Source: Notoacmeibacter ruber
GTDB taxonomy: Bacteria > Pseudomonadota > Alphaproteobacteria > Rhizobiales > Rhizobiaceae
Assembly (NCBI RefSeq): GCF_003668555.1
Contig: NZ_RCWN01000001.1
Span: 868,001 to 932,000 of the forward strand
DNA length: 64,000 nt
Reading direction: 5' to 3'
A program made the position numbers and the translations under genes. This document shows, piece after piece, positions 27,797 to 36,536 of the stretch; within the stretch, counting starts at the first letter, position 1; every line of letters starts with the position of its first letter. A model generated the notes under the pieces. It worked only from the letters and a program-made list of their open reading frames with translations. It was not told where the DNA came from and did no database searches.

Positions 27797-27999
27797 CTGA
27801 TCAAAAACCGTGGTTTCTTTCGAAAACCATATGGGCGTCGCTGTGCACGGTAATTCTCGCTGCCGCATCTTTCGCTGGTATACCGACGGGCGGGCTGGAG
27901 GGAGGCGCTCTGGCGGACGGAATTCTGCAGATTTTGACTGCATTATCCGGTCTCGTGGCGCTCTGGGGCCGGGTGACGGCTAGCCGCGTTATCGGTTAG
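27793..27999 (+). CDS. Small membrane protein at the right end of the GTA remnant
   Basis: A 68-residue protein beginning MTDQKPWFLSKTIWASLCTV with two hydrophobic segments (VILAAASFAGI and GILQILTALSGLVALWG). Proteins of this type lie next to the last tail gene in alphaproteobacterial GTAs and prophages and may be holin-like; the function is unproven. The start overlaps the fusion stop (ATGA), and AAGGAGG (27778-27784) is a very good ribosome site. Confidence 0.72.
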   Translation: MTDQKPWFLSKTIWASLCTVILAAASFAGIPTGGLEGGALADGILQILTALSGLVALWGRVTASRVIG

Positions 28000-28089
28000 C
28001 ATCCCTGCGGATTCTGCCTCCGGTGATATCGATGCATCGGAGGCAATTTGTTCATGTGCCATTCAGCCGGATTGCAGTATACGGGCTCC

Positions 28090-28377
28090 ATGAAAACGAT
28101 ATTCGCCATCTTTGCGGTCCTTTCAGTGATGGGCGGTTCTCTTCCTGCCCATGCGCACGACTGGCCTGCGCCGAAGCCCGACCGGTCGTCGACGCTGCCG
28201 GTGCTGAAGGTCGCCGATAATTGCTATGCGGTGGGCCAGAAATTAGCGCAGAAGCGCGGTGCGCGGCTGTTACGGGCCGATGCTGTCGGCGATGGCCAGT
28301 GCCGCGTGGTGATGCTCGTGCCGGATGGCCAAGGCGGCCGTCCTCGCCGCGAAGAAGTCGTCGTACCGATGCGATAG
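28090..28377 (+). CDS. feuN: FeuN-like small periplasmic protein
   Basis: A 95-residue protein with a signal peptide (MKTIFAIFAVLSVMGGSLPAHAH). The mature part is PepSY-like in flavour (QKLAQKRGARLLRADAVGDGQCRVVMLVPDG). Its place directly before a feuP-type receiver gene matches feuN of Sinorhizobium meliloti, a small periplasmic protein that restrains the sensor kinase FeuQ; identity rests on position and size. Here feuP and feuQ have collapsed into one truncated ORF, so FeuN may have lost its partner. The frame is open from 28048; ATG 28090 fits the signal peptide. Confidence 0.65.
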   Translation: MKTIFAIFAVLSVMGGSLPAHAHDWPAPKPDRSSTLPVLKVADNCYAVGQKLAQKRGARLLRADAVGDGQCRVVMLVPDGQGGRPRREEVVVPMR

Positions 28378-28454
28378 GTGTCTCTTCCCACTTGATTGCG
28401 GACCGCGAGTGCGGGCAAACAACATTTGAACGATGATCGGGAGAGTGTTGGCCT

Positions 28455-29279
28455 ATGCGTGTTCTCGTGGTGGAAGACGATACGGAACTGAATCGCCAGC
28501 TATGCGAAGCCCTCAAGGATGCCGGTTACGCCGTCGACAGCGCGACCGATGGTGAAGAGGGCCACTTCCTCGGCGACACGGAACCTTACGACGCCGTCGT
28601 CCTGGACCTCGGCCTTCCGCAAATCGATGGAATTTCGGTTCTGGAGCGTTGGCGTCGCGAGGGGCGGATCATGCCGGTCCTGATCCTGACGGCCCGCGAT
28701 CGCTGGAGCGACAAGGTGGCGGGCATTGATGCCGGTGCCGACGATTACGTCGCTAAACCCTTTCACATCGAGGAAATACTGGCCCGTGTGCGTGCTTTGA
28801 TCCGGCGCGCGGCGGGCCATGCCAGTTCCGAACTTGTCTGCGGGCCGCTGCGGCTCGACACGCGTGCATCTCGCGCAGACAAGACCGTCGAGGACGACGT
28901 CCCTGCCGGACTGGTATTTGCGGGGGAGAGTCACGATCTCGAAGAGATGCTGGGTAACCTCCTCGAAAACGCGGCGAAATGGTCGCGATCCGTTTTTCGC
29001 CTTTCGGCAAGGCCGGAAGAGCGCGATGGCCGTGCTGTCGTCATATTGGCGGTGGAGGATGATGGTCCGGGGATTCCGCAGGATCAGGCAGAGCGCGCCA
29101 TCAAACGTGGCCAGCGGCTGGATGAGACGGTGCCGGGCACGGGGCTCGGCCTGTCGATCGTCTCTGAAACCGCCGGCGAATATGGTGGCGAACTTCGTCT
29201 GGCTCGAGCAAATATAGGGGGGCTGCGAGCGGAGCTTATTTTGCCCTCTATACCCTTTTCTGCACCGCAGCGACGGTGA
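28455..29279 (+). CDS. In-frame fusion: FeuP receiver domain joined to FeuQ ATPase domain
   Basis: A 274-residue chimera. Residues 1 to about 139 are an OmpR-type receiver very like FeuP: acidic pair Asp8/Asp9, phospho-acceptor Asp51 (VVLDLGLPQIDG), TARDRWSDKVAGIDAGADDY and a Lys in AKPFH, ending at LRLDTRASR, where the winged-helix DNA-binding domain should begin. From about residue 141-149 (near base 28870-28900) it becomes the HATPase domain of a FeuQ-type kinase: N box GNLLENAAKW, VEDDGPGIP, GTGLGLSIV. The DNA-binding domain, the sensor helices and the phospho-accepting His are missing. A normal two-component relay is therefore impossible; it is most likely a deletion product. Confidence 0.82.
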   Translation: MRVLVVEDDTELNRQLCEALKDAGYAVDSATDGEEGHFLGDTEPYDAVVLDLGLPQIDGISVLERWRREGRIMPVLILTARDRWSDKVAGIDAGADDYVAKPFHIEEILARVRALIRRAAGHASSELVCGPLRLDTRASRADKTVEDDVPAGLVFAGESHDLEEMLGNLLENAAKWSRSVFRLSARPEERDGRAVVILAVEDDGPGIPQDQAERAIKRGQRLDETVPGTGLGLSIVSETAGEYGGELRLARANIGGLRAELILPSIPFSAPQRR

Positions 29280-29306
29280 TAGGAAGGCTTCAGAAGGGAA
29301 AGACAA

Positions 29307-29762
29307 TTGAACCGATCCACTGCCTCCCATCTGATGCCGATCAGGCGCGTTTCTTTGGCCTTCCGAGCTATCGGGCTGACGGCCGCGGCGCTTTCGCTCG
29401 CCGGTTGCACGACATTAACGGGCGGCGCGCCCTCCAGCTCATTCGCACCACCCGCCGGCGGGCCGTCGGTTGGCATGCAGGACGGGCTGGCAGCTCGTCC
29501 GAACTCGGGACTTGAGGCCGAAGCCTCGCGCAGCTTGGCCCTTGCCGCCGAATATCAGGCGCTGGAATATAAGGGGCGGGGTGAAGCGGTGACATGGCAG
29601 GCAGAGAGCGGCGAGAGTGGCCGAGTCGTTGCCTATCAGCCCTACCGCGTCGGCCGGCAGGATTGCCGTCAGTTCAGCCATACTCTGACCATCGAGGGCG
29701 AGATCAAGACGCTGAAAGGCGCCGCTTGCCGCACCGAAAACGGCAGTTGGGCCGTGATCTAA
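29307..29762 (+). CDS. Outer-membrane-type lipoprotein, surface antigen-like
   Basis: A 151-residue lipoprotein. The signal ends in a lipobox (LSLAGC), so the cysteine should be lipidated. The C-terminus (YRVGRQDCRQFSHTLTIEGE ... ACRTENGSWAVI) matches the Rickettsia 17-kDa surface-antigen-like family seen in rhizobia, with two cysteines that may pair. The start is TTG at 29307 (GGGA upstream); an ATG at 29334 would also give a good signal but has no ribosome site. It lies between the feu remnant and the ccm operon. Confidence 0.78.
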   Translation: MNRSTASHLMPIRRVSLAFRAIGLTAAALSLAGCTTLTGGAPSSSFAPPAGGPSVGMQDGLAARPNSGLEAEASRSLALAAEYQALEYKGRGEAVTWQAESGESGRVVAYQPYRVGRQDCRQFSHTLTIEGEIKTLKGAACRTENGSWAVI

Positions 29763-29778
29763 ACGATCGATTTTGACC

Positions 29779-30936
29779 ATGATGATGTTCTGGACTATCG
29801 CCGCCTTGATGACGTTCGCCGTGATGGCGGCGATCCTTTTCGCGTTGCCCAAGCAGGGCCTTGCAACCGAAAATGCCAACGCTGCCGCCGACGAAGCCGT
29901 CTATCGCGAGCAGCTTGCTGCGCTCGACAGGGAGATCGAGCGAGGCTCTCTGGATGAGCCGACGGCAGCGGAGGCGCGGGCGGAAATCGGCCGGCGCCTG
30001 CTGCATGCGCGCGAACAGCATGAGGAACGGCAGCGTCATCGAGTGCCAAAAGTGTATCTTTTCCTGGCTCTCCTTGCCGTGCCGTTGGGGGCCTGGGCCT
30101 TCTACAGTGTTCTGGGCGAGCCAACGCTTCCTTCGCAGCCTCTTCAGGCCCGCCTGGAGCAGGATCCACGCCAGAGCAGTGTGTCGGAATTGATCGCCCG
30201 CGCCGAAAGGGCGTTGAATGAAAATCCGTCTGATGTTCGCGGCTGGGCCGCGCTCGCGCCGATTTATATGCGGGTCGGCCGGTTCGAGGACGCGGCAAAT
30301 GCCTATCGTGCACTCCTTCGCCTGAGCGGCGAAAGCGCACCGGGACTGGCGGCATTGGCGGAGGCCGAGATTGCGGCGGCCGACGGCGTTGTCACGGCGG
30401 ACGCGAAAACCCGCCTGGAGCGCGCTCTTGAATTGCAGCCGGCCGAGCCGCGCGCGCGTTATTTCTTGGCGCTGGCAGCCCGGCAGGAGGGCGACACCGC
30501 CGAAGCGGTGCGCCTCTGGAACGAACTGGCCGAAAGCCAGGAGCCCGATTCGCCATGGTTTGCCGCTGCGCGTCAGGCGGCCCAGCTCGCCGCCGCCGAG
30601 CCGGCGGCGGAAGGAGGCCCCGGCCCAAGCGCCGATGATGTTTCCGCGGCTTCGAAACTGTCGACGGAGGACCGTCAGGCCATGATTGGCCAGATGGTGT
30701 CGGGATTGGATGCAAGGCTGGAAGAAAATGGCGGCTCAATCGACGAATGGTTGCGCTTGATCAATGCATACCGCGTGATGGGTGATACGGAGAAGGGCAC
30801 TGAGGCGGTCCGTCGGGCCTTGAAGGCATTCGAGGGGGATGAGGCTGCCCGGGAGAAGATACGCTCGGCGGCAGAGGCGCTGTCGCAGTCCGGTGACGCG
30901 GCCCCGCCCAGCGACGACTCGGAGACACGCTCGTGA
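29779..30936 (+). CDS. ccmI: Cytochrome c maturation protein CcmI (CycH)
   Basis: A 385-residue apocytochrome c chaperone. Two N-terminal membrane helices (FWTIAALMTFAVMAAILFAL and VYLFLALLAVPLGAWAFYSV) flank a cytoplasmic helical loop. The periplasmic C-terminal part has TPR-like repeats (ERALNENPSDVRGWAALAPI; LERALELQPAEPRARYFLAL). It delivers unfolded cytochrome c to the haem lyase CcmF/CcmH. It is first of the ccmIEFH operon. The start is uncertain among three adjacent ATGs and a TTG at 29773, none with a clear ribosome site. Confidence 0.9.
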   Translation: MMMFWTIAALMTFAVMAAILFALPKQGLATENANAAADEAVYREQLAALDREIERGSLDEPTAAEARAEIGRRLLHAREQHEERQRHRVPKVYLFLALLAVPLGAWAFYSVLGEPTLPSQPLQARLEQDPRQSSVSELIARAERALNENPSDVRGWAALAPIYMRVGRFEDAANAYRALLRLSGESAPGLAALAEAEIAAADGVVTADAKTRLERALELQPAEPRARYFLALAARQEGDTAEAVRLWNELAESQEPDSPWFAAARQAAQLAAAEPAAEGGPGPSADDVSAASKLSTEDRQAMIGQMVSGLDARLEENGGSIDEWLRLINAYRVMGDTEKGTEAVRRALKAFEGDEAAREKIRSAAEALSQSGDAAPPSDDSETRS

Positions 30937-31448
30937 CACGCAAGCAGAAGCGTTTTGGTCTTATCGCTGGTGGAGCAGCCTTTCTTGGCTTGGCGCTGGC
31001 GCTCGTCCTGACGGCGCTCAACCAGCAGATCGTCTTTTTTGTCGACCCGTCCGCGATCGCGGAGGAGCCGCTTGAACCCGGCCAGCGGGTCAGGTTGGGC
31101 GGTCTGGTCGCTACCGGATCGGTGGAACGCGGCCAAAGCGAACTGGTGCGGTTCTCCGTGACCGACGGCCTTGCAGCCGTTCCCGTTCGCTATCAGGGCA
31201 TCCTTCCCGACCTGTTTCGTGAGGGGCAGGGCGTGGTCGCAGAAGGTGAGATGAGCCCGGATGGCGTATTTCTCGCCAATACGGTTTTGGCCAAGCACGA
31301 CGAGAATTACATGCCGCGCGAGGTCGCCGACAGTTTGAAGGAAAAGGGCCTCTGGGAGCCGGATGGCGAGGGCGGCGGCTCTTACGTTGAACCGGAGACG
31401 ACTGCGGTCTCCGACACACCGACAGCGTCGGTTCCGGCAACCCAATAG
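30933..31448 (+). CDS. ccmE: Haem chaperone CcmE (CycJ)
   Basis: A 171-residue protein with an N-terminal membrane anchor and an OB-fold periplasmic domain. His122 in LAKHDENYMP is the residue that binds haem covalently, and Tyr126 follows in the expected HxxxY pattern. It carries haem from CcmABCD to CcmF. The GTG start overlaps the ccmI stop (GTGA). The Ser/Thr/Pro-rich tail is ordinary for the family. Confidence 0.94.
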   Translation: MTRKQKRFGLIAGGAAFLGLALALVLTALNQQIVFFVDPSAIAEEPLEPGQRVRLGGLVATGSVERGQSELVRFSVTDGLAAVPVRYQGILPDLFREGQGVVAEGEMSPDGVFLANTVLAKHDENYMPREVADSLKEKGLWEPDGEGGGSYVEPETTAVSDTPTASVPATQ

Positions 31449-31466
31449 ATTGAGAGAACACACCCG

Positions 31467-33458
31467 ATGCTGATCGAGACCGGCCATTTCGCCTTGGTGC
31501 TCGCATTGGCACTGTCGCTTTTTCTCGCGATCGTGCCTCTGGCTGGCGCACTACGTCATGACGAACGGGTCATGGCGACTGCGACGCCCACTGCACTTTG
31601 CAATTTCCTGCTTGTGGCGCTGTCCTTCGCGGTGCTCGGAGCATCTTATTACCGTTCGGATTTTTCCGTTCTGAACGTTTTCGAAAATTCGCATTCGCAG
31701 CAGCCGGCGATCTATCGGGTGACGGCGACCTGGGGCAATCATGAAGGCTCCATGATGCTGTGGATCTTCATTCTGGCGTTGTTTACCGCGCTTGTCGCGG
31801 CCTTCGGCAAGAGCCTGCCGCTGCGTCTGAAGACGTTGGTCCTGGCCATTCAGGGATGGGTCAGCGCGGCCTTCCTTCTGTTCATCCTCCTGACATCGAA
31901 CCCGTTCGCGCGTTTATCGCCGGCCCCGTTGGAGGGGCAGGATCTCAACCCCATCCTTCAGGATATCGGCCTCGCGATTCATCCGCCGCTTCTCTATCTC
32001 GGCTATGTCGGGTTTTCCGTCGCGTTTTCCTTCGCTATCGCTTCATTGATTGATGGACGCATGGAGGCGGCCTGGGCGCGCTGGGTGCGTCCATGGACGC
32101 TGTTGGCGTGGACCTTTTTGACGGCGGGGATCGCGGTTGGCTCTTACTGGGCCTATTACGAGCTCGGCTGGGGCGGCTGGTGGTTCTGGGACCCGGTGGA
32201 GAACGCTTCCTTCATGCCCTGGCTTTCCGGCACGGCGCTGCTGCATTCGGCGATCGTGATGGAAAAGCGCGATGCGTTGAAGGTCTGGACGCTACTTCTG
32301 GCCATCATAACCTTTTCGCTGTCGCTGCTCGGCACATTCCTCGTGCGATCTGGCATTTTGACGTCGGTTCACTCCTTCGCTTCGGATCCGACGCGTGGCC
32401 TCTTTATTCTGGGTATTCTGACCTTCTTCATCGGCGGCGCCCTGCTGCTCTTTGCCTTGCGCGCCTCGAGCTTAAAAGTCGGCGGCCTCTTTGCGCCGAT
32501 CAGCCGTGAAGGCTCTCTCGTTCTTAATAATCTGTTTCTGGCCACCGCTACCGCCACGGTGCTGGTCGGCACGCTCTATCCGCTGCTTGTCGAAGCCTTT
32601 TCCGGCGAAAAGATCTCGGTCGGCGCGCCCTTCTTCAACCTGACTTTCGGGCCGCTGATGGTACCGCTGCTGATTGCAGTTCCCTTCGGTCCGCTCCTGT
32701 CGTGGAAGAGGGCTGATCTCGCCGGCGTCTCCCTTCGCCTTGCCTGGGCGTTCGGCTTTGCGGTTCTGGCTGTTGCCGTTTGCCTGATATTCGTCGATCC
32801 GACTGCGGTCTTCGCGGCTCTCGGAGCGGGGCTTGCAGCGTGGCTCCTGGCTGGCGCGGTGACCGATCTTGCGGTGAAGGCCGGTCTTGGGCGCGTCGCG
32901 CCGAGCGTTGCCGGACGCCGCCTCGTTGGCCTGCCCCGAAGCATGTTTGGAACGGCACTCGGTCATGCCGGACTTGGCGTTACGGTACTCGGAATCGTCT
33001 GTGTCACTGCGTTTCAGCAGGAGCGGATCCTGACGATGCAGCCTGGCGATCAGGTCGAGATTGCCGATTATCGGGTGACATTCGATACCATCGTCCCGGA
33101 ACGAGGCCCGAACTTCGTGGCCGACCGTGCGCGTTTTGCCGTGGAAACGCTGGAGGGAGTGTCGATTGGCGAGATCAGTTCGTCGAAACGCATCTATACC
33201 GCGCGCCGCATGCCCACCACTGAAGCGGGAATCCGGACCTTTGTCTTTTCGCAGCTCTATCTGTCGCTCGGCGATCTTGGCGAAAACGGCGGAGCGGTCG
33301 TGCGCATCTGGTACAAGCCTCTGGTGACGCTCATCTGGCTGGGCGCGCTACTCATGACGATCGGCGGCTTCGTGTCCCTCTCAGACCGCCGCCTGCGGGT
33401 CGGTGCTCCGCGCGCGCCGAAGTCGCGCAATCGCCACACCGCGGAGGCGGTCGGATGA
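31467..33458 (+). CDS. ccmF: Haem lyase subunit CcmF (CycK)
   Basis: A 663-residue protein with about 15 membrane helices. The haem-handling WWD motif is visible as WGGWWFWDPVENASFMPWL, and conserved histidines are in WGNHEGSMMLW and VHSFASDP. It attaches haem from CcmE to the CxxCH motif of apocytochromes together with CcmH and CcmI, on the periplasmic side. It overlaps ccmH by 4 bases (ATGA). Confidence 0.95.
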   Translation: MLIETGHFALVLALALSLFLAIVPLAGALRHDERVMATATPTALCNFLLVALSFAVLGASYYRSDFSVLNVFENSHSQQPAIYRVTATWGNHEGSMMLWIFILALFTALVAAFGKSLPLRLKTLVLAIQGWVSAAFLLFILLTSNPFARLSPAPLEGQDLNPILQDIGLAIHPPLLYLGYVGFSVAFSFAIASLIDGRMEAAWARWVRPWTLLAWTFLTAGIAVGSYWAYYELGWGGWWFWDPVENASFMPWLSGTALLHSAIVMEKRDALKVWTLLLAIITFSLSLLGTFLVRSGILTSVHSFASDPTRGLFILGILTFFIGGALLLFALRASSLKVGGLFAPISREGSLVLNNLFLATATATVLVGTLYPLLVEAFSGEKISVGAPFFNLTFGPLMVPLLIAVPFGPLLSWKRADLAGVSLRLAWAFGFAVLAVAVCLIFVDPTAVFAALGAGLAAWLLAGAVTDLAVKAGLGRVAPSVAGRRLVGLPRSMFGTALGHAGLGVTVLGIVCVTAFQQERILTMQPGDQVEIADYRVTFDTIVPERGPNFVADRARFAVETLEGVSIGEISSSKRIYTARRMPTTEAGIRTFVFSQLYLSLGDLGENGGAVVRIWYKPLVTLIWLGALLMTIGGFVSLSDRRLRVGAPRAPKSRNRHTAEAVG

Positions 33459-33937
33459 AGCATTTTCTCCTGGCGCTGATGCTCGGACTGGGCCTCGGCA
33501 TCACACCCGCAAGCGCAGTTCAACCCGATGAGATGCTGGACGATCCCGCGCTTGAAAGCCGGGCCAGAGAGATTTCATCGGGACTTCGATGTCTGGTTTG
33601 CCAGAATCAGTCGATCGACGATTCGGATGCCGAAATCGCCAGGGACCTGCGTATTCTGGTTCGCGACAGATTGAAGGAGGGTGAGTCCGACGAGGAGGTG
33701 GTCGATTACATCGTTTCGCGTTACGGCCAGTTCGTCCTGCTAAAGCCTGTCTTTTCGCCGACGACCGTCCTTCTCTGGGCTACCCCGCTTCTCGTTCTTG
33801 TCGGCGGCGGGGCCTTCCTTTTTCTGCGCCGGCCCCGACGGACCGTTACGGCTTCCGAAGAGCCTCTTGCTGCGCCTCTGACCGCAGAAGAAGAGGCGCG
33901 TCTCAATGGCGTCCTATCGGAAGACCGTGAACGATAA
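33455..33937 (+). CDS. ccmH: Cytochrome c maturation thioredoxin-like protein CcmH (CycL)
   Basis: A 160-residue protein with a signal peptide. The redox motif LRCLVCQNQSI has Cys46 and Cys49, and there is one C-terminal membrane helix (TTVLLWATPLLVLVGGGAFLFL). It reduces the CxxCH cysteines of apocytochrome c so that CcmF can attach haem. It is last of the ccmIEFH operon; ccmABCDG are not in the window and must lie elsewhere. Confidence 0.94.
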   Translation: MKHFLLALMLGLGLGITPASAVQPDEMLDDPALESRAREISSGLRCLVCQNQSIDDSDAEIARDLRILVRDRLKEGESDEEVVDYIVSRYGQFVLLKPVFSPTTVLLWATPLLVLVGGGAFLFLRRPRRTVTASEEPLAAPLTAEEEARLNGVLSEDRER

Positions 33938-34101
33938 TTCGTCCCGATCGGGCTCCGGTCGTTACCCTACCTTACGAAGTTTTCACGCGCTGGAAATCGC
34001 CCTGTAAGGCGACGCGCTATAGATCGTGATCCATGACGCGGCGAAATTTGTCGCCCGCCCAAGAATTCGAAGTTTGAATTTCGAAACAAAGGAACACCTC
34101 T

Positions 34102-35679
34102 ATGGCGCAAAAGCCTTCCACTCCTCTTCGCCGCAGACTTCTCGCTGCCGCTGGCGCTGTGGCAATTCTAGGCGGCGGAGCCGCGGGGATTTCGACCTAT
34201 CAGTCGATGCCCGCCTTCGCCGATCAGGTCACGGTTCCGACAACCGAACGTTCGACGGCGTTCGACGGTTTTGCTGATGTGGTCGAACGGGTTTCGCCGG
34301 CTGTGGTCTCGGTCAGGGTCAAATCCAACCGCCAGCTGACCTCCAACAACCAGAACGGGTTCAGCTTCGAGTTTCGCGGCATGCCCGGGCTGGAACAGCT
34401 TCCGGAAGATCATCCGTTCCGTCGTTTCTTCCGCGAGTTCGGTGGCCAGGACGATGATGCGCGGCCAAATCGCGAGCGCGACAGGGCAGAGCGCGATCGT
34501 CCGCGCCGGGAGCGTCCGAGCGGTCAGGGCTCCGGTTTCTTCATCTCCGAAGATGGCTACGTGGTGACCAATAATCATGTGGTCGAAAACGGTTCGTCCT
34601 ACACGGTGGTGCTCGATGATGGTACCGAGCTTGACGGCAAACTCGTCGGCACCGATCCGCGCACCGATCTGGCCGTCCTGAAAGTTGATACGGAAGGCCG
34701 CGACATTCAGTTCGTCAAATTCGCCGACGATTCGAAGGTGCGGGTCGGCGACTGGGTCCTGGCGATTGGCAATCCATTCGGCCTCGGCGGATCTGTCACG
34801 GCCGGCATCGTCTCGGCTCGCGGACGTGATATCGGCGCCGGTCCGTACGATGACTTCATCCAGATCGACGCTCCGGTCAATCGCGGCAATTCCGGCGGCC
34901 CTGCCTTCAACACGGCGGGTGAGGTGATCGGCATCAACACGGCCATCTTCTCGCCCTCGGGCGGCAATGTCGGCATCGCGTTCGCTATTCCGGCGACGGC
35001 GGCATCCCGTATCGTCGATGATCTGATCGATGACGGTTCCATCGAACGCGGCTGGCTCGGCGTACAGATTGCACCGGTGTCCGACGACATTGCAGAGGCC
35101 GTCGGTCTCGACATGGCCGAGGGCGCGCTCGTCCAGCAGCCGACCGAAAAGAGCCCCGGCGCTCAGGCTGGCATCGAGGCTGGAGATATCATCGTGGCTG
35201 TCAATGGAGAAAAGATCGATGATCCTCGCTCCCTGTCGCGCAAGATTGCCGGTTTCGAACCCGATACCGAGATCACGGTCTCGGTCTTCCGCGACGGCGA
35301 TACCAAGGACATCGATGTCCAGCTTGGTCTGATGCCGAAGCCGGATGAGATGGCCATGTCGTCCGGTCCGGCTCAGGAAGATTCTCAAGCGCCCGAGCAG
35401 GCATCTTCCTCACTGGATGACCTTGGACTGACCGTGACGCCCGCTGAGGACGGAGAGGGTCTGGTGATTACCGAGGTCGAGGCCGATTCCGATGCGGAAG
35501 ACAAGGGGCTCTCGGCTGGCGATATCATTCTCAAGGTGAATGGTCAGGCTGTGAACAGTGCCGAGGACGTAACCGATGCGACGGACAAGGCGCTCGAAGG
35601 CGGTCGCCGGGCTGTCCTCATGCAGGTGAAGACGAACGACGCGCAGCGTTTCGTCGCCTTGCCGGTCTCACGAGGCTGA
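34102..35679 (+). CDS. degP: Periplasmic serine endoprotease DegP (Do/HtrA family)
   Basis: A 525-residue protease-chaperone that removes misfolded envelope proteins. An N-terminal signal or anchor (LLAAAGAVAILGGGAAGIS) precedes a trypsin-like domain with catalytic His159 (TNNHVV), Asp189 (RTDLAVL) and Ser264 (GNSGGPAF). Two PDZ domains follow (about 295-385 and 430-520; GWLGVQIAPVSDDIA starts the first, GLSAGDIILKVNGQ is in the second). An Arg/Asp-rich loop at 120-140 is species-specific. The position between ccmH and a two-component pair is conserved in rhizobia. Confidence 0.95.
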   Translation: MAQKPSTPLRRRLLAAAGAVAILGGGAAGISTYQSMPAFADQVTVPTTERSTAFDGFADVVERVSPAVVSVRVKSNRQLTSNNQNGFSFEFRGMPGLEQLPEDHPFRRFFREFGGQDDDARPNRERDRAERDRPRRERPSGQGSGFFISEDGYVVTNNHVVENGSSYTVVLDDGTELDGKLVGTDPRTDLAVLKVDTEGRDIQFVKFADDSKVRVGDWVLAIGNPFGLGGSVTAGIVSARGRDIGAGPYDDFIQIDAPVNRGNSGGPAFNTAGEVIGINTAIFSPSGGNVGIAFAIPATAASRIVDDLIDDGSIERGWLGVQIAPVSDDIAEAVGLDMAEGALVQQPTEKSPGAQAGIEAGDIIVAVNGEKIDDPRSLSRKIAGFEPDTEITVSVFRDGDTKDIDVQLGLMPKPDEMAMSSGPAQEDSQAPEQASSSLDDLGLTVTPAEDGEGLVITEVEADSDAEDKGLSAGDIILKVNGQAVNSAEDVTDATDKALEGGRRAVLMQVKTNDAQRFVALPVSRG

Positions 35680-35864
35680 TCGAACGACCTTCTGCCTGCT
35701 ACACCGGTTCGCGTCCCCTGAACCACGTGGCGGGAGAAGACAAAGACGCGGTCCATTGTTCCTCTTCCGGATATGCGTCTTTTTCAACGGCGGCGGGCCA
35801 ACAGCCTGCCGCCGACCTGCATTCTGCCCTATGTGCAGAAACAGCAAATGATGGATGGAAAGAA

Positions 35865-36536
35865 ATGAAGCTGCTGATTGTCGAAGACGACCGTGAATCC
35901 GCCGACTATCTGGAAAAGGCGTTTTCAGAGACGGGCCATACGGCCCATGTCGCACGCGATGGTGAAAGCGGCTTCGCACTGGCGGAGACCGGCGATTACG
36001 ACGTTCTCGTCGTCGACAGAATGTTGCCGCGCCGCGATGGTCTGTCGGTCGTGTCGGGCCTGAGGGCAAAAGGCATACACACACCCGTCCTCATCCTATC
36101 CGCGCTGGGCGAGGTCGATGACCGCGTCACCGGTTTGCGCGCCGGCGGCGATGACTATCTGACCAAGCCTTATGCGTTTTCGGAACTGCTGGCCCGGGTC
36201 GAAGTGCTGGCTCGCCGCAAGGGCAAGCCGGAAGTCGAGACCGAGCTGCGGGTGGGCGATCTCGAGCTTGACCGGCTCTCCCACACAGTCAAACGGGCGG
36301 GGCAGACCATTCTTCTACAGCCGCGCGAATACAAGCTGCTCGACTACCTAGTCCGCCATGCAGGTCAGGTCGTGACGCGCACCATGCTGCTCGAAAATGT
36401 CTGGGAATATCATTTCGACCCGCAGACGAATGTGATTGACGTTCATATCTCCCGCCTGCGCAGCAAGATCGAGCGCGACTTCGATACCCCAATCCTGCAC
36501 ACGGTTCGCGGTGTCGGCTACATGCTCAAAGGGTAA
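35865..36536 (+). CDS. OmpR/PhoB-type response regulator
   Basis: A 223-residue regulator. The receiver domain has Asp8/Asp9, phospho-acceptor Asp51 (VVDRMLPRRDG) and Lys in LTKPYAF. The winged-helix domain reads LQPREYKLLDYLVRHAGQVV and ends with VIDVHISRLRSKI and TVRGVGYML. The partner kinase overlaps the stop by one base (TAATG). The regulon is unknown; position next to degP suggests envelope stress, which is inference. The frame extends upstream to 35727, but the ATG at 35865 gives the normal receiver start. Confidence 0.92.
   Translation: MKLLIVEDDRESADYLEKAFSETGHTAHVARDGESGFALAETGDYDVLVVDRMLPRRDGLSVVSGLRAKGIHTPVLILSALGEVDDRVTGLRAGGDDYLTKPYAFSELLARVEVLARRKGKPEVETELRVGDLELDRLSHTVKRAGQTILLQPREYKLLDYLVRHAGQVVTRTMLLENVWEYHFDPQTNVIDVHISRLRSKIERDFDTPILHTVRGVGYMLKG

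Larger units (their letters stand above)
24891..27999 (+). mobile_element. Remnant of a gene transfer agent (GTA, domesticated prophage) cluster
   Basis: Three overlapping genes carry the two ends of a GTA head-tail cluster: a small-terminase-like gene, a fusion of large terminase to the tail 'megatron' protein, and a small membrane protein usually found at the right end. Everything expected between (portal, protease, capsid, adaptor, tail tube, tape measure, hub) is missing, so this unit cannot make particles. Based on the usual GTA layout roughly 12 kb has been lost; that figure is an estimate from memory of the family. Confidence 0.8.

Noticed and set aside
34168..35388. Long minus-strand frame opposite degP
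   Set aside because: It is a shadow frame; degP has full catalytic and PDZ motifs on the plus strand.
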